DNA of 64,000 bases from Aphis gossypii (lineage: Eukaryota; Arthropoda; Insecta; Hemiptera; Aphididae): positions 79,082,604-79,146,603 of the forward strand of contig NC_065531.1 in assembly GCF_020184175.1 (NCBI RefSeq), read 5' to 3'. Position 1 is the stretch's first letter. Every line of letters starts with the position of its first letter. The translations under genes and the position numbers were made by a program. Below are positions 28,201 through 41,300 of this stretch, in pieces. The notes under the pieces were generated by a model that ran no database searches, had not been told where the DNA came from, and was given only the letters and a program-made list of their open reading frames with translations.

Positions 28201-28900
28201 CTGTAAACAAATCGCTGTACCGCAAGCGTCCCTTTTCGTTAATATATTTTTTTTTTAAATTGGCATTTCATTCGATGCGCGTTAATCTGCGGTTAGGTTT
28301 TGCTTGAATAATAAATCTCTTAAATTTAACGATAAGTTATTTCTGGTTTTTATGTACTGTATGCATTCATGCATTGTAAATATTTTTTCTATTTTTTTTT
28401 TAAAGCCCTTTTTGGATTCGACAAGTAAAAATGAAAATAAAATATCTGTTTTCTTAATGATGTTTTCCACCAGACATTCATTCGCGTGGGTCCCTTGAAG
28501 ATTTTGATCACTGGGAAAGTCGAATTCAACAAGCGGAACGACGCGCGTAGTAAAACATCTCGTTGTGCGGAAACTAATCGGTTTTCGCGGTGCTCTAGAA
28601 AAGAATACATTATCGCATTTTCGATTCCTTTTTCTTTCGTTCCCGCCGAAATTGAGCGTTTATATACTTTACACTTCATAAAGATGACATCGTTTTATCG
28701 ACTTTGCCTGCAACTTTAACGTGTGTAGCACAGTTTTCTTGTCTACATTTTGAAAATAACCGGTAGCGCAACATCATCGTTAAAGGTTTAAATGTAAGCA
28801 ATGAGTAGACATTATCGGAAAACGAGAAATATAAACATTTCAAGTTTGGATCTATACATTAAAGTATGATCTTTGCGGTAAATCGATTTGACCGTTTGAC
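28201..28900. other. GC-richer patch within the large intron
   Basis: About 28460-28700 is richer in CpG than its flanks and is open in overlapping frames on both strands, none starting at a good ATG or bounded by strong splice sites. It may be a conserved regulatory element. No gene is called. Confidence 0.3.
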
Positions 28901-31900
28901 GGTTGTCGTGTTGTGGCACAATTACAAATATTCTAGACGAACGATTTTTTATTTTATTTTTGCACTATAATCATAGTATATTGACGTATTATAAACTCTC
29001 TTAATTGTGGCAATATGTTCGTTTTATTTAAACGTTGAATCACCTTCAGTATTCGTTTAATATATTTTATCACAGACTAATGTAATAACTAAGTAGTAAG
29101 TATTTGAACCATAGATGTTTATAATTCGCATATAATACTGGGTGTGTTTGACTGTGTATGAAACACTGAAGTAATAAAATAGTTTTGTTTTTTAACATAA
29201 AAGTAACATCATATATACGAAAGTACTAATAAATAAATTATAGTTTAAATATAGCATAATTTAAATTAGTTGAATTGCGTAATTGTTTTTTTTTTTATTA
29301 TGTTCTACATTTTATAATGGTATATACGTATTAATTCAATTGTGCCCTATATTATATCAATCATGTAGATGCACTAAATGTTATAAAATTTCTATTTTGG
29401 AATTCTAGATTTTTATATGATAAACTAAATTGCTAACTATTCTATGCAACCATATATTTAGTTAAAGCCAACAATCGTTATTACAATCGAGGCCAGAGTG
29501 CCACAAGTATTAATTATTATTTTTATTAACAAATTCTTTAGTTTACCCACTAGACTCGTGGAATAATACAGAGATAATGGATATTGGTTTTGGCCTCGGA
29601 CAAAAGGGTGGGAATATCAATTTACTATACTTAGCAATTTAGTAGTTAATAGTTATATAGTATTATAATCTGTGGTTGAAATAGGTAGCTAGGTAGTTTT
29701 TAAAGTTTTTCAATGTGATCACAGACATAACTAGATGGCTAACCAAAATTATTATTTTATGTTATTTATCATTTACATGGTTGTAATAAAGATTTAAAAG
29801 TAGTTAACTTTCGAAAAATTCTTGAGTCAAGTTTGAGTACTTAAATTGAGTCAACTAAATTTATATAATACCTGAAAGATTAAGTACTCGATTTTTTTCG
29901 AGTATTTATGACTTTTGAACCTTATATGGCTTCAACTCTAACAAAAATAAAAATAAATAAATAAAATAAAAATGAAAATATAAATAAAATACAAAATGAT
30001 ATTATGTATGTTGTACCTATTGGCTATTATTATTCAATGCAATGTAATATACACGTCATAGGTAATGCAATTTAAATAAATTAACTTGTAAACCAAATAT
30101 ATTATTGTACTCTAATGTAGAGATAATGGCTAAGTGTTATCACTTTAAACGTATATATAGGTACTCCAGTATGAATTTATATTTATACTCAAATTTTAAC
30201 TAATAGGTAATATCGATAACAAATAATAACATTGCCTACTATAAAAATGCTGGTTAACAACAACATTAAATTTGGTACCTTATTGCAAGTTAGATATTTA
30301 GTTTTTAAAAGTACCTATGTAATTGAAATAAATAAAATATTTTCATTTATTTTCGATCGAATAGAGAATATAAAATGTATATTGTACTTTATATGAAGCC
30401 TGTGAATTATGGTATAATACGATGGAAGCAGCGGGAGATTTCAAATGTTATTAAAGCCTCTCTTTAGAAAACTCAGTATTAGATTTAACCTTGTAATTTT
30501 CATAATTATAGGTATGTTTTCGATAATTTGTTGAAGAGTTTTTATAAGAAAGACGTATTTCGTATAAAGTTCCTGTTATGTACGATTCTATTAATTTATT
30601 CAATATGGCAGTCCATTGGAAAATATTTGAATGACGTTTTGACGTATTTTTCTGTCACTTTTAATAAAAACAAAGTTTTCAATTTATATATAAATATATT
30701 ATATTTATATATATTTACAATATATTTGTACGCCATAAACGAATTTTGTGTAAGGGAAAAAATTATGAAATGTCTAAGATATGTCAAACGAATCAAAAAA
30801 AACAAGACACGACATTTCTACCATGATTGATGTAGCCATTCAAAACTGTAACATTTGTATATTGTTTAAAATATAATACACATACGCATATAAAAGTACT
30901 GTTATGCTTAGACTTCAAATACCGAAAAACAAAACGCGTTTGCAATGCATGTGTTCAGTTTCTTTTTATATTTCTAACTTATGTAAGCTACAACTATTTG
31001 GTCATATTTTGTTGTTGATTTTATTTGTAAAATTCTAACAGTGACCACCTATGTGGCGTTTGAAAATTACGTTTTTATGTTATACTATGTAGAATGAAAC
31101 ACACTGTAAGCAGAAAGTGTAATGTACGCTTAAAAAATTTAATGTTCATTAACGTAAACGTAACGTTAATTCGTTTCATATATTCAAGCTTTTTTTGTTT
31201 GAGTTTTTTCTCATTAAAAATTATAAGAAAAAAAATAATAACATTCTGTGTGAATTGATTAAATGAATAATTGTGATTCAGTTGGAGTGGAGTACCTCTA
31301 CACGGCTTATTATCATAAAAAATACAATATTAGCTACTATTAAATAATTTAATTTGTGTTATGTGATTTATGCAAATTCTTTCGTATAATTTATTCCAAT
31401 ATGGAATAACTATATAGTAAAGCTTAGCACTATATATATCTGCGTATAGTGTATACATATATTGTATGTATATTTGAGTGAATTAATTTTTAACTGTCAA
31501 TATGTTCACTCGTGCAAAAACCTAATAATCCATGACCTAATGATTATTTCAAATTCCAACGTCAGCTTTTTATCCAAACAATAATTTGTATAAATAGTAA
31601 AATTTTGTTGACATTACGATTGTGCAATTATTTGAAATTTATCATAAAGTAAGTAGTGACACTATACTATACTTCGAATTGATTACTCGTTATTATGTTT
31701 TTTTGTGTAGTGTATATGTATAGGGTAATCATATTCTCACTACATACTGCAGTTTAATATAATATCCCATAATAATTGTTTTTAATAAAAAATTTTAAGA
31801 CGACAGCGATGATCTGAAGTAATGAAAATGTTTGTTTTAATGATCATTGTATATTAATATAAGTGTATACACGTATTCTGTAATATACAGAATAGATACA

Positions 31901-32200
31901 GTTTGTATAATTAAAATTACGTTCAACGAGTAGTTGCTCACGAAATTCCTTTTAGACGAGTAAACGATTAACATAAACTCGTAGTCCTTTTCGTTCCGAG
32001 CAGTATTCATATTTAATTTTAAGTAGGTATGTGGCTGAGTATTTTTTAATACTTCCGAAATGTACAATACATAAATATGTATATTTCCATCTTCGCTTAA
32101 ATATATATATATATATATTTCTATCTATCGTTTTATTTATGTATGACGCGTGGGAAAATTAAACACATTATTTTATCGTCCCTATAGTAAGTATACGCAA
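28901..32200. other. Large intron, AT-rich part
   Basis: AT-rich sequence without supported exons. Short frames (for example 30528-30830) are A/T-coded and low in complexity. A TA repeat lies at about 32100-32119. Confidence 0.45.
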
Positions 32201-32764
32201 TATACACTTGTCGCTGAAATTACGCCGTATCTCCCGCCTGAAGTAGGTACGCGAGATAGTGCGGAGTGCTATTCGAAAGACGATACACAAACGCGTATTT
32301 TACCCTCGACTATGGCTTAAACGTTTTACCTCCGGATAAAAAGGGGTATACCTCTGTGCTTTTCTCGTAGCGTTTGTCATTACGAAAGACCTCTTTCGAT
32401 ATTTTTTCTACTTAAACGAATCTGCGAGACTTTCTCGCGATCCAGGTAACCCTATCGCCACCTCTATTTTCCGCCGTGAATTTTCTTTTCTACTACAATG
32501 TCGTCTTGTCGTATATGATATAAGCTGCAGCAGGCGGCCTCTTAGACGCAATTTACTTTATATATCCGACGTGCACAATACAGGGGGTGCAATTTCCCCG
32601 CCCTTGGCCAATATCCATTAGGTCCTCGGGGACACCGCCGCTGCAGCATCCCGGTGATGATGGCGGCGAGACAATGTCTTTGAGAACAACGCAACGGTAT
32701 TCTCATCTCTTTAGAGTTAATTACATTTATCGCGCCCATCCTCTTTTGTATTTTTTGTCAACAG

Positions 32765-32859
32765 GTGGAATTTTCTATTTTAGAGTGAAATGTGTGCGGA
32801 GAGGGTGTATACTTGTTACTCGGCAGCGACGACAATACGACGGTATCGCGTATTGTGCA
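32765..32859 (+). other. Candidate cassette exon, 95 nt
   Basis: The acceptor is good: a T/C-rich tract (CCTCTTTTGTATTTTTTG) followed by TCAACAG, AG ending at 32764. The donor is strong, GTGCA|GTAAGTAA, GT at 32860. Of the three forward frames only one is open across it (first full codon GGA at 32767), encoding 31 residues that include FRVKCVRRGCILV and end in phase 0. Entry would require a phase-1 upstream exon, which the phase-0 exon at 21324 does not provide but its alternative donor at 21370 would. It may therefore be a coding cassette, a non-coding leader exon or a cryptic exon. Confidence 0.35.
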
Positions 32860-33066
32860 GTAAGTAATAGAGGAAATCGCGGCGGTTTATGGTCGTCGAC
32901 ATGGGAGGGCAGACGGCGTTTAATTAAAAGGAAAAAAAAATTGAACGCGAGTACAATGCTCGGGAAAACGGTCCGACGGGAGGAAACCATTGGAATAGGG
33001 CGTGTGGAGGGTTGGTCGGGATTACAGATTTTTAATTAGATATACGGAAGAATGTCTTACGGCGCG

Positions 33067-33069
<3 letters not shown>

Positions 33070-33108
<39 letters not shown>
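33070..33108. repeat. GT dinucleotide microsatellite
   Basis: Nineteen or so perfect TG/GT units between CGCGCTC and CGAGCG. Repeats of this type can adopt Z-DNA and are often length-variable. Confidence 0.95.
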
Positions 33109-33112
<4 letters not shown>

Positions 33113-33600
33113 CGTGCGCGAACGCGTTCTCAGGCTTTTCTTGGAGCGCACGTTGCTTGACACACGTTTGGAATTACATATAATAATACTGATGGTTATT
33201 TATTTATTCCACCAAAATGTTTTTACTCGTTGTTTTTGCTCTCAGAGACTTTGCTAATTGATCACGTAACAACCACAATCAGGCGATAGAGTCGGTTTAA
33301 CTTACGGATGATTAACGGATTGTTTATAGTTTATACCTCTACAGGCCAGATGTACCTCTCCTGAAAATGCACCACGGCCGTCGATAAGTTTAAGAATAAA
33401 AGCACGATGGGTGAAGGGGGAACAAACAAAGAAAAAACCTCGATTCTCGCGTTGTCTTGCGTGTACCAGGCGGTTCTGAGTTCATTGGGTCTAATGGACT
33501 GGAAAACGCGGTTGTACGCGTGTTCTTAGTATACAATCTTGGTCAATTCCGGGGATTTACAATGAAAGGGATTTCGTGAAATGTGTTTTTAAACCTTCTC

Positions 33601-36600
33601 ACCGCGGTGTACTAGCTCGAAAAAACAGCATGTAAAAAAATAGGTTTGTGGTATAATTCGTTTCTGCCAAAAGTGTATTTATTTTGTGTTCCATCTGCAA
33701 TTATCTTTCCCATAACATGAGATAATAATACCCCTTTTCCACTGAAACACTTTTATACATCACACCAAAAATGAATATTTAAATTTTGTAATGTTTTTAA
33801 GCGCATCCGTACCATCATATAGTCTCCCTTGAGAATTTCATAATATTTGTCGAAAATATTTTTATTACGCATTTTTATTTAAACGGTGTGGGCCAAAACA
33901 TGAATAACATGGGAAATTTGTGTTTTTGATATCTTAGTCTGCAGGATTTTTAATAATCTCAGTATATATATAAAAAAATGTAGTAGTTTATTATATCAAT
34001 TTAGTATATATGCACTTGGAATAACTATTGAAGTATAGTTAACTATCAAGCTATCTTGAATAAAAGAATTAAATATTGTAAATAATGGGATTAATCGTTA
34101 GTTATATATAGTTTCCTATTTCATTAAGTTAGAAAAATAAAACAATTGGTAAATCCAAAACTAAATCGGGTACATTACCAGTATTACTTATACTAAGGGT
34201 AATAAACTTTTTCGGGTCATGTGCCAAAATCTTGCGGTCGGAGTTGTAAAAAGAAAAATCACGTGCCAGTAATAAATGTTTATCATAGATATCTATAAAC
34301 AATTTTTTTTTAGGGTGATGGAAGTTTCAAAACATTTTACTAAAATTCTTTAATATGTGTTATATTTTTTAATATTATGAGTTAAAACGAAACACGATTA
34401 GCTAAATTTTCTAACAATGTATTATTCTACTCTTTTGATTTTAAATAATTCACTGTTGAAAAATGAAAATAATTTATTCATATTATTTTTGACGTAAATG
34501 TTGAAAATTATTTGAATTGAGCCATTTTTTTCTAAGTACAAAATATTAGTCTGGAAAAAGTGAGCTATAAACATTTATAGGTAATTGGTAACTTTATTTT
34601 ATTTAAATAATAAAATACATTTTTTTTCTCTATTAAACATAAGAATAATTAATGAAATAAAAATATTTTTGCGTGTTCTTAAAATTCTGTTAACATGCCA
34701 TTTTTGGCACGCGTACCACAGATTTGTCCCCGGTCTATATCAAGGATATTGCACTCATAACCGTTGTTTGAGTCAGGTTAGTTTAGGTTATAGGACTATA
34801 TACTGATACATATACAAAAATTCTTGGTAGGTGAAAGAGAAGGCTGATAATTAATTTCAAGATTCGAATATTGGAGGTCGTATTTGCATTTGGAGATTTG
34901 GTTCACTGCTTTTATTAAATGGTTTATTTTTTATTATTTTTTTTTTTTTGTGTCTTATTTTCGAAATGTTTTGAAAGGATCTAACAAAAATGCATTATCT
35001 TTTTAATAATTTAATAATTTAACACCAAATATAAATTTCAAAATAAATAGTTTGAGGTTAATCGCCTTTTGTTCGTTTTCGTACTTTTAGAGTTCTTTAG
35101 AGGCAGTATACTTGTACAATTTTAATTACACAGTTTTAATTTTAATTACCCATCCGTGCAATGGAAACGAATTTTGTAGCGTTTTAATTTTTAAACGCCA
35201 ATCGTGTTTTTCTTTCCTTATACTTACTGTTATCTATTATATATTAGTATATTACACTGTACCTGAGGATAAGGATAGCGAGATTAAAATTTTAACCAAG
35301 AGCTTAGACTTATGGTTTTCTTCGTATAATATTTATTAATGTATTCGTCTAATATAGATGGAATTAAAACCTAAATAATTTGAAACGTCAAAATGTACCA
35401 TGAAAAAATATAGAGGGTGAATTCGTAGAGTTTGATTGATTAAACTGTGATTTTTTTAATCTTTAACTAGATAGATCTTACGATCCATTGATACAATAAA
35501 TCGTCATTAGGATAAATTTAAACTGTTTAATGAAGTTTGACGTATTATGTATTTACGGTGTAATAGTCCTAAAAACCGGTTTTCGCGTAATAACGGTCTC
35601 TTCAACGTTTACCGCTGTTAAATAAAAAAACACTGATGACATTTAATCACGACAAAATACACTTCTATGAAAACATCAACCGTTATGTATTATTTTTTTT
35701 TTTTAGAGTGTTAATTTGTCATTTATATTCATTCATTATTACTCAGTCGTATCAAAAAAAAACTTTAAATGTAACATATTATTTTGTTAGCCTTATAAAT
35801 TAGAATTCTCTTCTCCGTCGTCTAGTTTAGGTGCATGACATTGGTGCTCCTTATTTGCCTATCTGTTGCGCCTTGTCCACACAAAATCGATCTAATATTA
35901 TTTATACATTATATATTATTGGAATAAAATACACTTTGCAAATATCGACATTCGTTTCTATCATATACATGATAAATTAACAATTTTCAATTCGAATAGC
36001 AAATAAGAGTGTTATTCGATTTGTTTTACAATAGGTACTGTTGACGACGACAATAAGTATTTTATTTGTATTTTTGTCAAACTTCATAAAACATGTATAA
36101 CTAATGCGTTTGGATGATGTAAGTTACAAGTTTATTGTAAAGTAGCTCAAATAAATAAAAAATATGAAAGAAAATGTTCTCGGCGAACGCATCGTACCGT
36201 TACGAATACCGTAGCACGAACGTCGTATATACCTACACGAATTTATATTCTGGATAAAATTGTCTGGAAAGCTCGGTAAAAAGGTCATTTTTTGTAGTCT
36301 ATATGTCATTCCTGATATATACTGTAAATATCCCTGGCCAATTTAGGAAAATCCTTATTCTTCTAACTTTCATACGGTTCTCGTGCACATTATAGTTTGT
36401 GACATAGCATTAACGAATGATCCAATATAGTTTCTGATATAATAATACGTATAGGTTTTCGTTCAAAAACGTGTATATATTACACTTTAGGTTTTTTATA
36501 ATAACTTGTCTTTGTCAATGTTTAATTAGACATTGGGTGTATAACCGTTCATCAGTTTAAGTACCATTACTCTAGTATTATAATTATTGTTTTAATAAAG

Positions 36601-37347
36601 TATACTTAACTATATTTTTTCAACAACAGATTTTATTAATTGATTTGTAAGCAACATGTTTTTAAAAACCAATAGTATAGGTAGACTAAGAGTATTACAA
36701 TTAATATATTATTAGTAGTATATTATTAGTATATAGTGTACATTTTTTAACAATTATTTATTAAATAAATTGGTACATATAATTACTTTTTTTGTAAAGT
36801 TGAGGGCATATCTGCTGTTTTTTAAAATACATGAACATTGAATAATATGGTACTTTATTTTCATTATATTATAATATAATACAATGAATTGTTATTTTTG
36901 TTTTGTTAGGTTTATTATTAGAATATTTTTAATATAAGTAAAAAAGTAAAAAACCAAACTGTATACTTGTTCAAAATAAATTATTTTTCTAAGGCACTTT
37001 TCTACGTTTGAATTGTTTAAAAGGAATATATAATTTTATATATACAGATTTTTAAATGTCTATTTATTATTTTCAATAAATTCTAGATGTTGATTTTCTA
37101 CTGCATTGTATACATTCCACGGTAAATTAAAATAATTAAAAAAAAAAGCAGTATCTTGATATTTTTGCTTGTTATTTAATTAAAATTCATCGTAATTTTG
37201 CATTAAGTACTGAATTATGATTGTTTTTTTTGTATTTATATTTGCATTATTTTACTAAATTTACGTTTTACAATTTGATAAATTCTAATTTATCAATAGT
37301 TTAATTATTTTAGACAATAGTTTTAGTTTTTAGTTAGTTTCATGTAT
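33601..37347. other. Large intron, AT-rich part
   Basis: No exon is supported. The sequence is AT-rich with T runs near 34930-34950 and 35690-35704, and a moderately GC-rich patch near 36170-36260 that has no splice sites. Confidence 0.45.
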
Positions 37348-38024
37348 AGGGTGATTCTATTAACATGGTCAGCACCTATTGATTTTAAATTAATTAATAC
37401 AGTTATTTAAATTTTAATATACTTTAAAATGGTATTTTATAATCTTTAAATTTTTCATTGTACTTAGAAGTGTTTTGTTGAGATATAAACTTCTGTTTTT
37501 TAAATGAGAACCTCCTTTTTTACTGTAAATTATTTAGCTGTTTTTTCATTTATTTATTTTTTGAAGATTTATCGTATCAGTATCGAATTTGAACAAGTAG
37601 TTTTTGTGCTCTTCAACTTTTGTACCAAGTAGAATAATTGTTCCACGATAATGAACTTTTAATGATCTATTATAAATATTTTAATATTTTAATAATTAAT
37701 ATTAATTTATCAAAATTTATAAATTGTAATACTATTCTAAGTGTCATAAGTATTATATACAATATTACATTTATTTTATATTTTTATAAAATCCTTAATA
37801 GTGGCATTCTACAAATTACTCGTTTTAATAATCAAAATAATTACCAATTAAATAATTTATATTATAAAGGTTAGAGATGGGGAGGTTCTTTCTTAAAAAC
37901 CAGAAGTTTATATTGTCACATTTCACGTATTAGATACTAATATTAAAAACTAAAAATTCTCTTAATCTGAATTTGAAGAAATTTCTTATTATAAGAAAAA
38001 AGTATACTCGATAAGAATCACCCT
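37348..38024. mobile_element. hAT-type non-autonomous element, 677 bp
   Basis: The termini are perfect 11-bp inverted repeats, AGGGTGATTCT at 37348-37358 and AGAATCACCCT at 38014-38024. A second inverted pair lies inside: the 33-base blocks 37483-37515 and 37881-37913 match at about 29 of 33 after reverse complement (both contain ATATAAACTTCTG and AGAACCTCC). The 8 bp flanking each end, TCATGTAT and GAATGTAT, agree at 6 of 8, consistent with an aged 8-bp target-site duplication of hAT type. The loop holds only A/T-rich DNA with a 78-codon frame lacking any transposase feature, so the element must depend on a transposase from elsewhere. It sits just 260 bp before an exon. Confidence 0.65.
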
Positions 38025-38032
38025 GAATGTAT

Positions 38033-38088
38033 AATATATAATATATATATATATATATATAATATATATGTATATATATAGTATATAC
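38033..38088. repeat. AT microsatellite next to the transposable element
   Basis: Imperfect TA/AT array starting a few bases after the right end of the inverted-repeat element. Confidence 0.85.
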
Positions 38089-38283
38089 ATAAAGTATTAT
38101 GTAGTTATACTTATATTTGATTTAAAAATTGATTGTAAAATTAATTTTATGTGTCTTAATTTTCCTTCTATTTATTTGTTTAAATTTAACGTCGTTATTT
38201 GTAAAATTGTCTAAACTTTTTCTAATATTTTGCTTGAATATAATACCCCATTTAATGTGTTATTGTTTTGTTTTTTGTTTTAG

Positions 38284-38394
38284 GTAAGCAATACAATGGA
38301 TATGTTGACTTGCCAATATATAACACTCCCTGCAGAAGAATCGTCTTTACCAAATTTTTTCAAATTCACACCGTATGTCACAGGATCCCTGAAG
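38284..38394 (+). CDS. Coding exon, 37 codons, product unknown
   Basis: The acceptor follows a long T-rich tract (TTGTTTTGTTTTTTGTTTTAG, AG ending 38283). The donor is CTGAAG|GTAAAA (GT at 38395). Length 111 is a multiple of three, phase 0 on both sides. In the frame that continues from the 21-kb exon it reads VSNTMDMLTCQYITLPAEES and ends TPYVTGSLK, a normal mixed composition rich in Ser, Thr and Pro. An internal ATG at 38296 has a strong context (A at -3, G at +4), so the exon could also supply a start codon to transcripts that skip the 21-kb exon. A second frame is also open through the exon, so frame choice rests on joining phase 0 to phase 0. No domain is recognised. The next exon must lie outside the 38-64 kb stretch or be one I could not identify. 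Confidence 0.5.
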
Positions 38395-41300
38395 GTAAAA
38401 TCGCTCGTTTCTGAGCTTTGTACACGTTATTGTTATTATCATAATATGCCCGCCGTGGAGAAGCCGTGCTTCTGTTGGCTTCACGGCTAAAAGCCGCACG
38501 GGTTATTAAACTTTTCCTGCGTGCAAATCACATATAAGAATCCGCTGGCAATTACTGCGGTTACCCCTAAGTGCTTCTCCGACATAAAATCCGTAATTGA
38601 ACACGTTCGCGATCGTGTAACCGTTAGTACGGCCGGGCAATAACATGATGCAGCCAATGGTTATAAGGGTATCTGTGTCCCTTCCGCTGGTTCTACATCA
38701 TCTTCTTTAGTATATATATACACACATATAGCAGTCTATTTGGAGCCGATATCGATAAATTTAATGGCAAATAGTTTAATACATATGTGTGCTTTATAGT
38801 AACTAGTTCACTAGTGGGTAAAAACGTTCCATCGATTATTATTTAATTAGGTAACCGCTCCATAGTAACCGCAATTTATTATATGCGTACACGATGGATT
38901 GTATAATTATTATACGTAATGTGCAATAAAAATGCTACTAATTTGAGAAGTCATTTAACGATTTATATCGTTTCAAGTTTATTCCATTTCGGTGTACTAT
39001 GTATACGAGGTCATTTAGTTATTTAGTTACAAACGTATAGTTGAGATTACATCTGCAAGTAGGAGTATTATATCACACAATCTCTATTATTTTTGTCACG
39101 TACAAATTGAACGTCCTCGTAGCCTATGGTGTATGTATATAAAACTTCATATAATGATAAACGCTTTTAAGATTTTGACTTTTCAGCGTCATGGGTAAGT
39201 TTGTTTCTGTGTTTTATTTAGATTAAAAAAAATATTAAAGAAAACGACAAATTAGGAGAATATTGTGTAGGGTTAATGCTCAAACTAAAATTACAATTAC
39301 CATAAATGTTTACTCAAATAATTGTTTATAAATTCATTTTATATTGTTATTATCGCTGTATTTTATTAAGTGACTTGAAAAATTAAATTGAGTTTTTACT
39401 TCATTTTTGATCAAAACTGTTGGTTTGATGTTTTTGATAAATAAATATATATATGTTCGGTAATATATTATGAACTGCGGTTACAATAATAATGATGACG
39501 ATGATGATTAAAAATCGTATATATACCAATAACGTTTTATAATAATATAATCTGTATTAAATTGAATAAAATCCTCGTGTTAAAATAATAAACAACAGAG
39601 CTTTCATAATAATCTCCCCTAAAGAATTGTTTCAGCCGTTTTTATAACGTGATAAAAGTTAATCGTTCTAATTGAATTTTTGGTCTTTAGAAAGTCGCAG
39701 TATTGTTTGTCCATTACGATAAACCTTTTACTCTTTTGGTTTTCATCAAAGTTCTTTTTTTGTTAGAATCTTTGTCGGCGTAATCTGGGTTTTCATTAAT
39801 TAACTAATAGAAACCAAGGACGGTTTGTTACTCTGGTTTGGCTATTTCGGTCCATATAGTGTCGTATATCTCTGCAGCAATATCGCAGTGCCCGTTAATG
39901 TATATAATTCCTATTCCCTGCGTTATTCAATTTGTCATCCATCGAGATCAAACGCTAATTTCTCTTTAACAACAAATATCTTGAGGTCGTCACATTTTGG
40001 CATGTACTATCAGTTTTACAGAGTTAACATGGTACAGTCGGTTTATTTATTTCTATCAGTATCTAATGCAGTTTTCCGTTACATCGGTATATATAATATT
40101 ATATACATGCATGTGTGTGTGTTTTTCGTAGTGCACTTCGATTATCGTTTTCTATTCCATACCTTGACAAACATCGTAAATATTGAAAGTTATGTGTGCA
40201 TCTCAGAATTTAATAAAATTTTGATATAAATACGTACATCTTCGTTGTTTATGCAGTTTTCACATCGTAGATTGTATTACTTAACTGCTATAGTTCCTAT
40301 TACTTACTGGATACTATTATATTTATACATCTATTACTACTACTTCTATTAATTCTCCTATTACTACTATTAATAATGCAATGACGAGTGGTAAGTCAAG
40401 TATTTATATTCGAGAAGTATATATTTGTCGTCGGGCAATATATCTATCAAATCTAAAATTGTATTTTGAGTGTAATCCTTCTACTATTAAGAGAAGAACC
40501 AAAACCCCATTAGGAGATTATAGGAGTTTTCGACCTGTATTAATTTCATACTAGGTACCTAAGTTAATCTTAGTTGAATTGTTATCGTGATTTTGAATTT
40601 GTAAGGATATGATTAAGTTTGGAGTTTTGAATTTAGTTGTTCAAATGACGATGTTGTGTACACTATGCTATGAACATGTATTATGATAATATGTACTATA
40701 TAATATTATTTAATCATACAAATTTAAAACCTTAAGTTAAAAACAAGATTCAATTCGTGAACATTTTTTATCTCTAGTTATTTCAATATTAGTTTAATAA
40801 AAATTAATTAAAATATTTTTATTCAGTGTTATTTTTGATAATTAACATTGTTTTATTATATTCTTTTTAAAAATCGTATTTCTGTTGCTATGTTTATCTT
40901 GTGATTCACAATTATAATAATAATAACAAAAAATAATAATTAAAAGCCCAAACAATTTTAAATATTACAAGTCGGTGCATTATTATGTATAATATTATGT
41001 TTGAAAATGTCTTCATTGGACGGACAGCTCGGGCTATTCAAACTCGCAAGCATAGTATTTTAAAACTTTTAATATTTTTTCAATACATTTCGAAATGCAC
41101 TTAGGTTTTTATTTTTGAATACTTACCAATAATTTTATTTATATTTTATATCACCACAATATTATTTATTTTATAAACTGTATTTAATGTATAAAAGTAC
41201 TTTGATGATGATTTTATAAAAACCAGCAAGTCGTTTTGCTGCATAATAGTTTTCAATATATCTTGTCATTTAGCATGTTACTGCAGTTATAAGGTTTGGA

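Larger units (their letters stand above)
32201..33600. promoter_or_regulatory. CpG-rich island inside the large intron
   Basis: GC and CpG content rise sharply, with a GGCCAAT (CCAAT-type) motif near 32606 and a GT microsatellite at 33070-33108. A long + strand frame at 32587-33039 opens at GTG, not ATG. It contains the exon-like segment annotated separately. The island could be an internal promoter or enhancer. Confidence 0.35.

Noticed and set aside
34313..34330. AGGGTGAT start resembling the hAT element ends
   Set aside because: No inverted partner or flanking duplication was found within a plausible distance.
39825..40229. 134-codon + strand frame
   Set aside because: Opens at TTG; first ATG is deep inside. 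Composition matches random AT-rich translation, and one frame of this size is expected by chance over 64 kb.
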